Assembly (NCBI GenBank): GCA_045113275.1
Contig: JBGUIU010000009.1
Coordinates: 1 to 29,746, forward strand
Length of the DNA: 29,746 nt
Direction of reading: 5' to 3'
Origin: UBA1181 sp045113275
GTDB taxonomy: Bacteria; Bacteroidota; Bacteroidia; Bacteroidales; Paludibacteraceae
Positions within the stretch are counted from its first letter, which is position 1. Every line of letters starts with the position of its first letter. Positions 7,344-14,659 of this stretch are shown piece after piece. A program made the position numbers and the translations under genes. The notes below the pieces were generated by a model. It worked only from the letters and a program-made list of their open reading frames with translations. It did not search any database and was not told where the DNA came from.

Positions 7344-8204
7344 TTACTCTCTTCGTTGTTTATATTTTTCTCTTGCTTTTCTCATGTTTGCTGCCATTTC
7401 CTCATCAGTCATTGGTTGCCAAGGTATGACAATACGGAGGTTGCTATCAATGACACAATAGATATTCTCCTCATCGTCATCCTCCATGCCAAATCCATCT
7501 TCATCGGCATAATAGCGACCATCTGGGTGAAGCATCCAACAAAGACAACAAATGCCATCGCTGAAATCCCAATATCGTCCCAAGCCACCATAGTCCACGT
7601 GCTTATGATTCACATCATACGGATGCTCTACAGCTTTTAATTTCTCCCAATCGAAATCCTGATCTTCAAATCCTACCAGATTACTATTCTCATCTAATAG
7701 CTGCCTCGCCTTACCTGAATGGGAATTAGCAAAAAACAATGGGCCACGGCTTTCCCCTATCCATAGAATACCTTCACCTATAGGATGTATAGAAAGTTGC
7801 TCCAGTGCAGGATGCCCCTGGCATATAATGCCGCGCTCGTCACTACAGAATATCAAACCTGTTATAAGCTTAACATCATCGCCATTCTCTTTCGGAGTTT
7901 CATCCATCTTCGTATCAAATGGTGGTAACACAGGCTCTGCATTATCATAACCGACCTCATACATGTTTTTTCGAAACAGTTTAGGCCCGTATTGAGGAGC
8001 TTCCTCCGATATGCCAAACTCGATGACATCACCAGGATTAACATTGCGAGAGTTTGTCTCTATAACTTTTGCTTTCCAATGCCAATAATGCGAATCACTT
8101 CCTTGAACAAGAAGTTCAGGATCTGTTACCAACTCTGTCAATGTCGCTTCATGATAACGACACTCATATATTCTGTCACCTTTCTTTAATTTACATGCTG
8201 CCAT
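7344..8204 (-). CDS. Acidic cytoplasmic protein of unknown function, 286 aa
   Basis: I do not recognise a named family. Residues 1-95 look like a beta-rich domain. Residues about 135-258 are homologous to the 188-aa protein at 14049-14615. The shared features are an IGEGxxxIGE segment, a FDWEKLK/IDWDSLK segment, and the motif PDGRYYxDEDGxGM (here about 227-240) followed by an acidic run and IYxxID. The DEDGxG...DDEE stretch resembles a calcium-loop but is not a proven EF-hand. There is no signal peptide. The C terminus is a charged helix. It is last in the unit 8950-7344, 4 nt after the phosphatase gene, and is closed by the terminator at 7290-7323. Confidence 0.78.
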   Translation of the reverse strand: MAACKLKKGDRIYECRYHEATLTELVTDPELLVQGSDSHYWHWKAKVIETNSRNVNPGDVIEFGISEEAPQYGPKLFRKNMYEVGYDNAEPVLPPFDTKMDETPKENGDDVKLITGLIFCSDERGIICQGHPALEQLSIHPIGEGILWIGESRGPLFFANSHSGKARQLLDENSNLVGFEDQDFDWEKLKAVEHPYDVNHKHVDYGGLGRYWDFSDGICCLCWMLHPDGRYYADEDGFGMEDDDEENIYCVIDSNLRIVIPWQPMTDEEMAANMRKAREKYKQRRE

Positions 8205-8208
8205 AAAT

Positions 8209-8769
8209 CTACCTTTTGCTTAATTCGTTTATCACTTTCTTTCTCTCCTTGAATACCTCAATGGGCATAGGCTCTTTGCCCTCTCTTTCGGTCATATACT
8301 GATAAAAGGCATTGAGCACGCGCATAATCTTATTGGTGTCGTGACCATCCTCCCGCCTATAGCCTCTGATGGGAGGAGGTTCTATTCCCTTGTCAGCAGC
8401 ATAGAACACCCAATATGTACAGAGTGCGATGTCTGTCCGATGGAGTCCCATGGCACATGCTATATAGAAATCCCCTTGGTCTATCTTTTCACAGAATACA
8501 GGGAAAAGCTCTACCATTTTTACAATGGTTTCGTGGTCGTTATCTATAGGGTAATGGAAATAATCCACGCCATATTGACGGCAAAGCTCAGGGTATCTGT
8601 TTGCTGAGTAGTCCTTTCGCAAATCTATCACCTGCTTTAATCCCGCCGCTACAATCGTCTTCCACGCGTATGCCTGCTTATGAGACGATATGGTACGCCC
8701 TCTCACGCCGCCATATACAGGTGCAATGTCTGGGATTCCTGTCTGTATGATTCTTTCTATATCGAGCAT
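8209..8769 (-). CDS. Tyrosine/dual-specificity protein phosphatase, 186 aa
   Basis: This is a small protein-tyrosine-phosphatase-fold enzyme. The signature is CX5R: Cys105 and Arg111 in CAMGLHRTD. The loop is preceded by the usual strand (GDFYIA) and by VIDLRKDYSA at about 48-57, the strand that starts these domains. The PIDND segment near 75-78 may supply the general acid. The residue after the Arg is Thr, as in active enzymes. The substrate is not known; phosphoprotein, phosphoinositide or nucleotide are all possible. It is followed after 4 nt by the acidic protein gene. Its ATG lies one base after the stop of the 59-residue gene. It is distinct from the phosphatase domain of the neighbouring 852-aa fusion. 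Confidence 0.85.
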   Translation of the reverse strand: MLDIERIIQTGIPDIAPVYGGVRGRTISSHKQAYAWKTIVAAGLKQVIDLRKDYSANRYPELCRQYGVDYFHYPIDNDHETIVKMVELFPVFCEKIDQGDFYIACAMGLHRTDIALCTYWVFYAADKGIEPPPIRGYRREDGHDTNKIMRVLNAFYQYMTEREGKEPMPIEVFKERKKVINELSKR

Positions 8770-8770
8770 C

Positions 8771-8950
8771 TTACCACCCTCCTTTATGTTTCTTCTTTCG
8801 TGTATATACTTTATCTGATTTATGGATTTTGTTATGCGAATGAAAGCCCGGGCCTAACAGATCCATCTCTGCCTCACGACTTCCCCGTCTCATCGCCTTG
8901 ATAGCATCAAGCGTTGTCGGGATTCTCATCTTTCGTTTTATCTTCTTCAT
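8771..8950 (-). CDS. Small basic protein of unknown function, 59 aa
   Basis: The frame from ATG 8950 to TAA 8771 encodes a Lys/Arg-rich protein. It starts MKKIKRKMRIPTTLDAIKAM, continues with a RRGSREAEMD helix-like segment, and ends in HKSDKVYTRKKKHKGGW. It has no signal peptide or membrane segment. It is likely real for three reasons. The ECF-type promoter at 8965-8993 points straight at it. Its stop is one base from the phosphatase start. Its composition is that of a structured basic protein, perhaps nucleic-acid binding. An internal ATG at codon 8 is an alternative start. From the first ATG the leader would be only about 8 nt. Confidence 0.72.
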   Translation of the reverse strand: MKKIKRKMRIPTTLDAIKAMRRGSREAEMDLLGPGFHSHNKIHKSDKVYTRKKKHKGGW

Positions 8951-8964
8951 TTCAACTATACCCG

Positions 8965-8993
8965 TTTATGTCATATCGAAATAGGAAGTAACC
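8965..8993 (-). promoter_or_regulatory. ECF-type promoter, GGTTAC-17-CATAAA (copy d)
   Basis: GGTTACTT begins at 8993 on the minus strand and CATAAA covers 8970-8965, with 17 nt between GGTTAC and CATAAA. It lies between the 852-aa fusion gene (stop at 9029) and the 59-aa gene. Only 14 nt separate CATAAA from the ATG, which gives a very short leader. Confidence 0.75.
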
Positions 8994-9028
8994 ACAAATA
9001 TATCGGAATTTGCTTTCATTTTATCATT

Positions 9029-11587
9029 TCAAATCCCCACTGGCTTCATTTCGCAGTAGCGAGCATACCATTGTTTCTTTTCGGGTGTCTCTATTGGGTC
9101 ATATTCAGAGATAATGCACCCAGTGTAAAGGTCATCAGCCAAGGCAAGAATGATGTTATGCAGTTCTATCGTGTCTTCAAATCTTTTTCCTTCAGGGCAG
9201 AAGAGACGTTCATGGGTTATGACCTCATATCCGTATATGGCCCCCATGATATTACCCGTGATGGAGCCAGTAGAGTCGCTGTCACCATCATGGTTCACCG
9301 CAGCGATGATGGCATCCTTCATGCTGTCGATATGACGCAGTGCACAGTACAGCGAGATGGCCCATGCTTCTTCGGCAGTCCAACCCTCGCCTAACTGTCG
9401 GATGGCATCGGCATCGGGGACTTCAGACTTAGCAAGATCTACAGCTCTCCGTGTGAGTTCTCGTAAGTACCCCTTATCGCCGTAATGTTCATTTCCCTCC
9501 ATTGTCATCATCATATCCAATCCATCTTCTACTATCTGATAGATGGAATCCTTCACTTCTTCGGGAGCAAGTGGAACGACTCGGGATATAAGTAACGTCA
9601 TTAATGCTGCGGGTAGATACCCTAACGGGTGTAGGTGAGTCGTTCTGGCTATCTTAGCACCTGCCTCGGCCAAATGGCTTGTCGGGTATAAACCCCTGTT
9701 ATTCATTACCTGATAGGCCGCATCCAACAATCCCATCGGAGCAACACGCATGATACCCCCACATCCCTTGCTATTATTCTGAGGTCGATCATGACATAAA
9801 AGGCTCTCACAGGCACTCATGCAGGTGGTGCCTGGAGCACGGCGATAAGCCAGTTCCGGCAAATCGCGTAGCCAAGTATAATGCCAATCATTTCGCTTCG
9901 TTCCATCTTGCAGTTTTCCTGTTTGCGTGTAGTACCAGTCAATATATGCGCCATCTACATAGTTCTCAGGTTCGCCTCCGATGCCTCGCATGTAGCCCCT
10001 AGTCAGTCCCATAAGCATACCATTGGCTGTGAAGAGCGTCATCTGAGTGTCATCGCTCACCAATGCCTTGCCACTGCTGTCAAGTTCAAAATGTGTGATG
10101 CCATTGTTACCATAATGGACGAGAATCGCATTCCTACTCATAAATTCTACGGGATAACCTAGGGCATCTCCTGCGGCACCTGCCATCAGACTGCCACGAA
10201 TGCAGTCCTTTACACGTTCCTTGCGGTTTTGTTCTCTTTCGTCCAAACTCTCAATATATTTCTTGATAAATATTTCTTGTTCTTTGGTTTCAGGCGTAAC
10301 CCGATGGGAAGATTTGGGCATTTGTGAGAAACTGTTACGTAATTTACGCATCACGGACTCTGTCAGTTCATCACTTTTTATTGACTGATTGTATTTGTAT
10401 GATGACTTTTTAAGGTCTTCTGCCAAATGACAGCCAACGATCGTGCCTGTCCTTCCCACACCGCCCCAACAGTGGATATACACATATCCGTCTTCCCGCT
10501 TAGAAAGTTCCTGAATATGGCCTATTAGCCGCGCCACACTTTCCACACTGTCAGGAACGTTTACATCTCGTATCGGGAACCGTGTATATGTGCAGTCTTT
10601 GGGAAGTAAATGAGAGTAAGGCCGCAGTTCTCCTTCCTCAGTCAGGTCGATGAAATGACGTACTCCAAAATGAACCATCTGGTCTATCTTGCCCTGAGCC
10701 TTCTCTCCGTTCTTGTCGCCCGGATATTCACCCGCGAATATATTCCTGGTGCCCAAGTAATATGACTGATAGAGTGGTCTCGTGACATAGGCTTCAAATC
10801 TATCATTTAACTCCAGCAGTTCTTTAGGTAGCAACTCGCGGCATTTTGAAATCACTTCCTCCGGAATGTTTGTGTGCGAGGAAATAATATAGAATGGACA
10901 TGCATATGCTATAGAAGTGGCCATGCAACCTATGGTGTCTGAGTCACCACCCATCGATATAGCTAAACGCAGAGAGTCCAAAGCATTGTATCGCTGCAAG
11001 AATGCCATGATAGCGATTGGTACACTGCCTTGACAGGTGACATCAAAATGATAATCATCGCGTATGTCTTCTAACTTAACATCAAGGTTGTAGCCGAAAT
11101 TTTCTTCTACGAACCTCTTTATCTTCCCATTCGTATCAAAATTCTCGTTCAACTGCATATAGACAGCTGCAGCTATAGCTTGTGCGCCCTTGATACCTTC
11201 GGGGTGGTTATGGGTCACAGATGCCGTGATACGTGCCAGTTCCAATGCCTCGTCTAACGACTTGGCATACATCCCCACAGGACTTACTCGCATGGCTGAA
11301 CCATTAGCAAAACTGCCGTAGGGCTGTGGATTGTCGGAGTTCAACCACTTACGGAACATGCCTCCATATCCGGCATTCGGATAGCGACGCCCCATGTCCT
11401 GCATGATTCTGACCAGACTGTCTGCTTCGTGCGTTGGGTCATCCATCAGCCATTTAGCAACAGCCAATGTCATCACAGTGTCATCTGTATAACGACTACC
11501 AGGCGGCAGCAGTTCAAAGTCTTCTGTCTTAACGTTATGCCATTCTCTTGTCGAACCGACAATATCACCTATGATTGCTCCTAACAT
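9029..11587 (-). CDS. DraG-phosphatase-DraG triple fusion (ADP-ribosylglycohydrolases), 852 aa
   Basis: Three enzymes are joined in one chain. Residues 1-270 form an ADP-ribosylglycohydrolase (DraG/ARH fold): GDIVGS near the N terminus, TDDT at 34-37 and GGDSDTIG at 213-220, the metal-binding signatures. Residues about 275-400 form a dual-specificity/tyrosine phosphatase with HCWGGVGRTG at 372-381 (Cys373, Arg379). Residues about 458-830 form a second DraG domain with GDALGYPVEF, SDDTQ at 511-514 and NHDGDSDSTG at 765-774. All three catalytic motif sets look intact. Family knowledge says DraG domains remove ADP-ribose from proteins or nucleic acids; how the phosphatase relates is unknown. It is last in the NAD/ADP-ribose operon, 23 nt after the NrtR-type regulator. 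It is cytoplasmic, with no signal. Confidence 0.92.
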   Translation of the reverse strand: MLGAIIGDIVGSTREWHNVKTEDFELLPPGSRYTDDTVMTLAVAKWLMDDPTHEADSLVRIMQDMGRRYPNAGYGGMFRKWLNSDNPQPYGSFANGSAMRVSPVGMYAKSLDEALELARITASVTHNHPEGIKGAQAIAAAVYMQLNENFDTNGKIKRFVEENFGYNLDVKLEDIRDDYHFDVTCQGSVPIAIMAFLQRYNALDSLRLAISMGGDSDTIGCMATSIAYACPFYIISSHTNIPEEVISKCRELLPKELLELNDRFEAYVTRPLYQSYYLGTRNIFAGEYPGDKNGEKAQGKIDQMVHFGVRHFIDLTEEGELRPYSHLLPKDCTYTRFPIRDVNVPDSVESVARLIGHIQELSKREDGYVYIHCWGGVGRTGTIVGCHLAEDLKKSSYKYNQSIKSDELTESVMRKLRNSFSQMPKSSHRVTPETKEQEIFIKKYIESLDEREQNRKERVKDCIRGSLMAGAAGDALGYPVEFMSRNAILVHYGNNGITHFELDSSGKALVSDDTQMTLFTANGMLMGLTRGYMRGIGGEPENYVDGAYIDWYYTQTGKLQDGTKRNDWHYTWLRDLPELAYRRAPGTTCMSACESLLCHDRPQNNSKGCGGIMRVAPMGLLDAAYQVMNNRGLYPTSHLAEAGAKIARTTHLHPLGYLPAALMTLLISRVVPLAPEEVKDSIYQIVEDGLDMMMTMEGNEHYGDKGYLRELTRRAVDLAKSEVPDADAIRQLGEGWTAEEAWAISLYCALRHIDSMKDAIIAAVNHDGDSDSTGSITGNIMGAIYGYEVITHERLFCPEGKRFEDTIELHNIILALADDLYTGCIISEYDPIETPEKKQWYARYCEMKPVGI

Positions 11588-11610
11588 ATCGTACTCCTTT
11601 ACTTATTTCA

Positions 11611-12309
11611 TTAAAACTCTAATCTGAATCCTTTTTGCTTCAACTCATCGTATTTCTCAGGGTTGAACTTGAAGAGGTATGCCTCCTTCTTAGGGGAGTT
11701 AAACACTGTTTCATCCAACTGTGTGAGTATTTCCAGATGCATCATCTTGTTATAGAAATTACGCCTGTCAAACTTAACGTCGAGGATGGCCTCATAGAGC
11801 AGCTGTAGCTCCTTAATGGTAAACTTCTCTGGCAGCAATTCAAAACCGATTGGCTCAAAATGTATCTGCTTGCGCAGTTCCTTCAATGCCATCCGCAATA
11901 TGAGGTCGTGGTCAAATGCCAACGATGGTACTTCATCCAATGCAAACCACTCAGCCTTGGCTGCATCATCACCACCTTTCACCTCTTGCATCCTCACAAG
12001 AGCATAATAGGCAACTGTCAGCACACGTTCCCGAGGGTCACGATTGGGGTCAGAAAAAGTATGGAACTGCTTGATGTATGCACCTTCCAATCCCGTTTCC
12101 TCTTGCAATTCTCTCAATGCTCCTGTCTCTGCAGACTCATCCATCTTCAGGAATCCGCCGGGGAAAGCCCAGCGGCCCTTGAATGGTTCTATGCCTCGTT
12201 CAACGAGCAACACCCTCAGTTTTGTCCCGTCAAAGCCGAAGATTACACAGTCTGTTGTAACACTTGGATGTGGGTACTCATACGTATATATTCCTTTCTT
12301 TGTTTCCAT
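11611..12309 (-). CDS. NrtR-type Nudix transcription regulator, 232 aa
   Basis: The N-terminal Nudix domain (about 13-145) is followed by a C-terminal winged-helix-like region (about 155-232), the layout of the NrtR family. NrtR proteins repress NAD-metabolism genes and bind ADP-ribose or related ligands. The Nudix box at 52-74 is complete, with Gly52, Glu58, Arg66-Glu67 and Glu70-Glu71. Many NrtR regulators have lost catalysis, so this one may still hydrolyse its ligand. It sits inside the operon it probably controls, after NADAR and before the DraG fusion. The paired palindromic operators at 13933-13952 and 13987-14006 are its likely targets (inference). In Bacteroidetes some NrtR relatives control sugar genes, but the context here argues for NAD. 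Confidence 0.88.
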   Translation of the reverse strand: METKKGIYTYEYPHPSVTTDCVIFGFDGTKLRVLLVERGIEPFKGRWAFPGGFLKMDESAETGALRELQEETGLEGAYIKQFHTFSDPNRDPRERVLTVAYYALVRMQEVKGGDDAAKAEWFALDEVPSLAFDHDLILRMALKELRKQIHFEPIGFELLPEKFTIKELQLLYEAILDVKFDRRNFYNKMMHLEILTQLDETVFNSPKKEAYLFKFNPEKYDELKQKGFRLEF

Positions 12310-12320
12310 TGCTCCTTTTT

Positions 12321-12872
12321 TTATTTTAAGTTCCTCAAATAATCACGGACTTCCATTAGGGCACAGCCCAGCAGGTTCTCCCCCTGCCATTGCTCCACCG
12401 TCCCCTTCATGGCTGTTTCCCTATCAAGACCAATGCCCCATATCTTATCGTATGGACTGGCTTCTACCAGAATAGCATCCCCTGTAGAAAGAAGGAATTC
12501 TCTGATATCAGGATTCTGTCCGAACTTGGCTTTGTTCCCTTCCACTACAATCTCAGATTTCTTGGCATCCCAAGGTCCTGGCTCAAATTTACGGACTTTT
12601 CTTCCCAACTTCTTGTAGTCGTGAGGATTGCTTGCAGCCATTATCTCTTCATACACTTCTTTGTCACCAAACAGCAAAGCCTTGCTTGCCATCATGTACT
12701 GTTCCGTGGTGTGGTATTGTACCCCTTCCACCTCAAAATAACAGTCATACCACTGACTCAGACATGCAGCAGTTATCTTCTTCGGATTAGGTGTGTGGCC
12801 CCAGAAATAGATGATTGCTGTATCTGGGGTTTCACGAACGATTTGCTTAATTGTTTCAATGTTGTACTTCAT
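12321..12872 (-). CDS. NADAR-domain (YbiA-like) protein, 183 aa
   Basis: This is a stand-alone NADAR domain. Family features include YFWGH near residue 22, TTEQYMMASKA (about 55-65, with the conserved Glu57), KFGQNPDIREFLLSTGD (about 116-132), IWGIGL (about 144-149) and the terminal GENLLGCALMEVRD (about 164-177). NADAR proteins act on N-glycosidic bonds of ADP-ribose-like compounds. Some have been reported to remove ADP-ribose from guanine in nucleic acids. The start codon overlaps the stop of the preceding NadD-NADAR gene by four bases (ATGA), so translation is coupled. The operon therefore encodes two NADAR domains, this one and the fused one. Confidence 0.92.
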   Translation of the reverse strand: MKYNIETIKQIVRETPDTAIIYFWGHTPNPKKITAACLSQWYDCYFEVEGVQYHTTEQYMMASKALLFGDKEVYEEIMAASNPHDYKKLGRKVRKFEPGPWDAKKSEIVVEGNKAKFGQNPDIREFLLSTGDAILVEASPYDKIWGIGLDRETAMKGTVEQWQGENLLGCALMEVRDYLRNLK

Positions 12873-13930
12873 CTTTTTATCTCCTTATTTCTTATGTTCA
12901 CTAAAATTTTACCTAAATGATTCTCACCCTGCCAACTATACAAGTCAACTCCCCAAAAGGTTTCTTGCTTGTTGTTCCCATTTATCAGAATACGGTTCCC
13001 AGTATCTGTCAGCTTTTTCATCAGGGCTGGGTTTTGCTCAAACTTAGCCCTGAGAATAGACTCCATGATGTCAAGACGAGTATCCTCCCAACCAATAAAT
13101 GGTATCTGATCTTTCCCCTTTAAAGCTGCTTTGTCTGCTGAACAGCCAGCGTACACCTTGCGATCAGACTTATCTTCACATTTAGAAGACTGAAATGCTG
13201 CCTCTGCATTGCCATACTGTAGTCCTTGCCACACAAACCGACAACCGAAGCGATTATTCAAAAAGTCATATTCACCCTTGAACTGGTTAATCACATCAGG
13301 AAAATCATCAGGAGTAAACTCCTTGAATAATTCCCAGACACCAGGACATAGCATATCCAGACAACTCTCGTCTGATAACATCCGATTCCTGATCAATGAC
13401 GAACTAATCGTTTCTGTTCCTTCAGGTTGGGGCAATGTCACGATGTGATCCAAATAAGAGGTAAGCAGTCCATCACCCTTTAACGTATCATTTATCGCCC
13501 TACCCTCTCTCGAATAGAGGACAACTCTGAAGGATTTCAGGAAATCCCGTTTCTCTATAAGGTGAGTAAGCAGTTTTAGCTTGTCTGCCCCCATCACAAA
13601 GTACAAGTCTGCATCAGGATATTCTTCCTGTAGCGTCTGCAACGTTGGCATCGTTCTTGGTTCAATTGTTCCTATCTCCTTCTCACACACTCTCATGCGG
13701 CTGTCTGTACACATAGATTGAAGCATCTTAACCCTCAACTCTGGCGACAGAACTACAGGAGGATGGCTATGACGCATCTTCCGTTTAAGATAAGCATCAC
13801 TCACAGGAACGAAGAAGCCTATATCTGCATCAAGTGCATCAATAGCCTCCTTCATTAGCTTATAGTGAGCCAATGTCGGTGGGTTAAAACTCCCACCCAT
13901 AACAACTATTCTTTTACCTCCTATTTTCAT
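12869..13930 (-). CDS. NadD-like nucleotidyltransferase fused to NADAR, 353 aa
   Basis: Residues about 5-205 form a nicotinate-nucleotide adenylyltransferase-like domain. It has GGSFNPPTLAH at 12-22, a (H/T)xGH-type nucleotide loop in which Thr replaces the first His and Ala the Gly; FVMGADKL near 111-118; and ISSSLIR at 175-181. Residues about 215-350 form a NADAR domain with AEAAFQSSK (about 242-250), KFEQNP (about 296-301), FWGVDL (about 325-330) and GENHLGKILVNIR (335-347). The pairing suggests NAD synthesis joined to repair or removal of ADP-ribose products. I chose the ATG at 13930: an upstream ATG at 13960 lies before the -7 element of the promoter and cannot be on the transcript. It is first in the operon. 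Confidence 0.88.
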   Translation of the reverse strand: MKIGGKRIVVMGGSFNPPTLAHYKLMKEAIDALDADIGFFVPVSDAYLKRKMRHSHPPVVLSPELRVKMLQSMCTDSRMRVCEKEIGTIEPRTMPTLQTLQEEYPDADLYFVMGADKLKLLTHLIEKRDFLKSFRVVLYSREGRAINDTLKGDGLLTSYLDHIVTLPQPEGTETISSSLIRNRMLSDESCLDMLCPGVWELFKEFTPDDFPDVINQFKGEYDFLNNRFGCRFVWQGLQYGNAEAAFQSSKCEDKSDRKVYAGCSADKAALKGKDQIPFIGWEDTRLDIMESILRAKFEQNPALMKKLTDTGNRILINGNNKQETFWGVDLYSWQGENHLGKILVNIRNKEIKR

Positions 13931-13932
13931 AT

Positions 13933-13952
13933 CTTGTGTAAATTTTACGCAA
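13933..13952 (-). promoter_or_regulatory. Palindromic operator 1, downstream of the -7 box
   Basis: CTTGTGTAAATTTTACGCAA is nearly self-complementary (TGTGTAAA.TTTACGCA, one mismatched pair). Its reverse complement reappears at 13987-14006 with 19 of 20 bases identical. It overlaps the expected transcription start of the NAD operon, a repressor position. It is probably the site of the NrtR-type regulator. Confidence 0.75.
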
Positions 13953-13981
13953 AAGTACAACTTTTATTTTAATTCTCCAAA
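13950..13981 (-). promoter_or_regulatory. Vegetative Bacteroidetes promoter of the NAD/ADP-ribose operon
   Basis: On the minus strand TTTG lies at 13981-13978 and TACTTTTG (consensus TAnnTTTG) at 13957-13950, 20 nt apart. This fits the -33/-7 promoter of the Bacteroidetes primary sigma factor. It is bracketed by the two inverted operators and has no GGTTAC/CATAAA element. Confidence 0.75.
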
Positions 13982-13986
13982 TTTTT

Positions 13987-14006
13987 CTGCGTAAAATTTA
14001 CACAAG
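13987..14006 (-). promoter_or_regulatory. Palindromic operator 2, upstream of the -33 box
   Basis: CTGCGTAAAATTTACACAAG is the inverted copy of operator 1 (19 of 20 bases), starting six bases upstream of the -33 element. The operator centres are about 54 bp apart, close to five helical turns. Two dimers could therefore face the same side of the DNA or form a loop (inference). Confidence 0.75.
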
Positions 14007-14048
14007 AGCGTCATTTTTTTATATTATAGCCTTATTAGGCCTCAAATT

Positions 14049-14615
14049 TTATGCAGAATCCTTACTGACTTTCACTTCTGCTATCTTACGCATCGAATCG
14101 AGTTCTCCGTAGTCCTTGATATTCCTGAACTTAACCAGAATCTTAGCGTTCTGGTCGATAAAACCATAGATTTCCACTTCTTCATCATCGGTCATCCCAT
14201 AGCCATCCTCGTCCATATAGTAACGACCATCAGGATTAAGCTGCCAACTGACTTCGGCGACACCGTTTTGGAACTTGCGAATGAACGATGGAAAATGGAA
14301 TGAGAGTGCTCTTGCTGTCCTTTGCGCATCTTCCGGCAGTTCTTTCAACGAATCCCAATCAATATCATCCTGAGTAACAGTCACAAGTTTTTGGTCACTA
14401 TTCATGAACTCGTATGCACATTTCGTATTGTGATTGATAAGGAAGCGGTGTTTCCACCATCCCCACATAGTTTCACCTATCACAGCCATACCTTCACCCA
14501 AGTCAGTATACTCATAAGGTCGAACCTTGTACTCGTCAGTGTTCAGCACCTTATATAGTTTCTCTTCAGGGCTTTCAATCCCCAGCATCTTGTTAATCTT
14601 GTCGTAAACACTCAT
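14049..14615 (-). CDS. Acidic cytoplasmic protein of unknown function, 188 aa
   Basis: I do not recognise the family. It is homologous over most of its length to residues about 135-258 of the protein at 7344-8204. Shared features are LGEGMAVIGE (39-48), DIDWDSLK (84-91), PDGRYYMDEDGYGM (128-141) and the acidic run leading into IYGFID. It begins with a short helix with the acidic segment IESPEEKL and has no signal peptide or membrane segment. It is third in the unit that starts at the ECF-type promoter 16361-16389. Its stop lies about 40 bases before operator 2 of the NAD operon, and I see no clear terminator between them, so some read-through into the NAD operon is possible. Confidence 0.75.
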   Translation of the reverse strand: MSVYDKINKMLGIESPEEKLYKVLNTDEYKVRPYEYTDLGEGMAVIGETMWGWWKHRFLINHNTKCAYEFMNSDQKLVTVTQDDIDWDSLKELPEDAQRTARALSFHFPSFIRKFQNGVAEVSWQLNPDGRYYMDEDGYGMTDDEEVEIYGFIDQNAKILVKFRNIKDYGELDSMRKIAEVKVSKDSA

Positions 14616-14659
14616 AATTCAACCCTTTCTCTATTATCTATTTGTTCATATCATTATCA

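Noticed and set aside
9585..9600. A GTTACTTAT sequence on the minus strand inside the 852-aa gene
   Set aside because: It lacks the leading GG and a CATAAA box and is inside the coding region; it is a chance match.
13931..13960. An upstream ATG at 13960 for the NadD-NADAR protein
   Set aside because: It lies upstream of the -7 element, and its frame runs through the promoter and operator 1. The conserved domain begins after the ATG at 13930.
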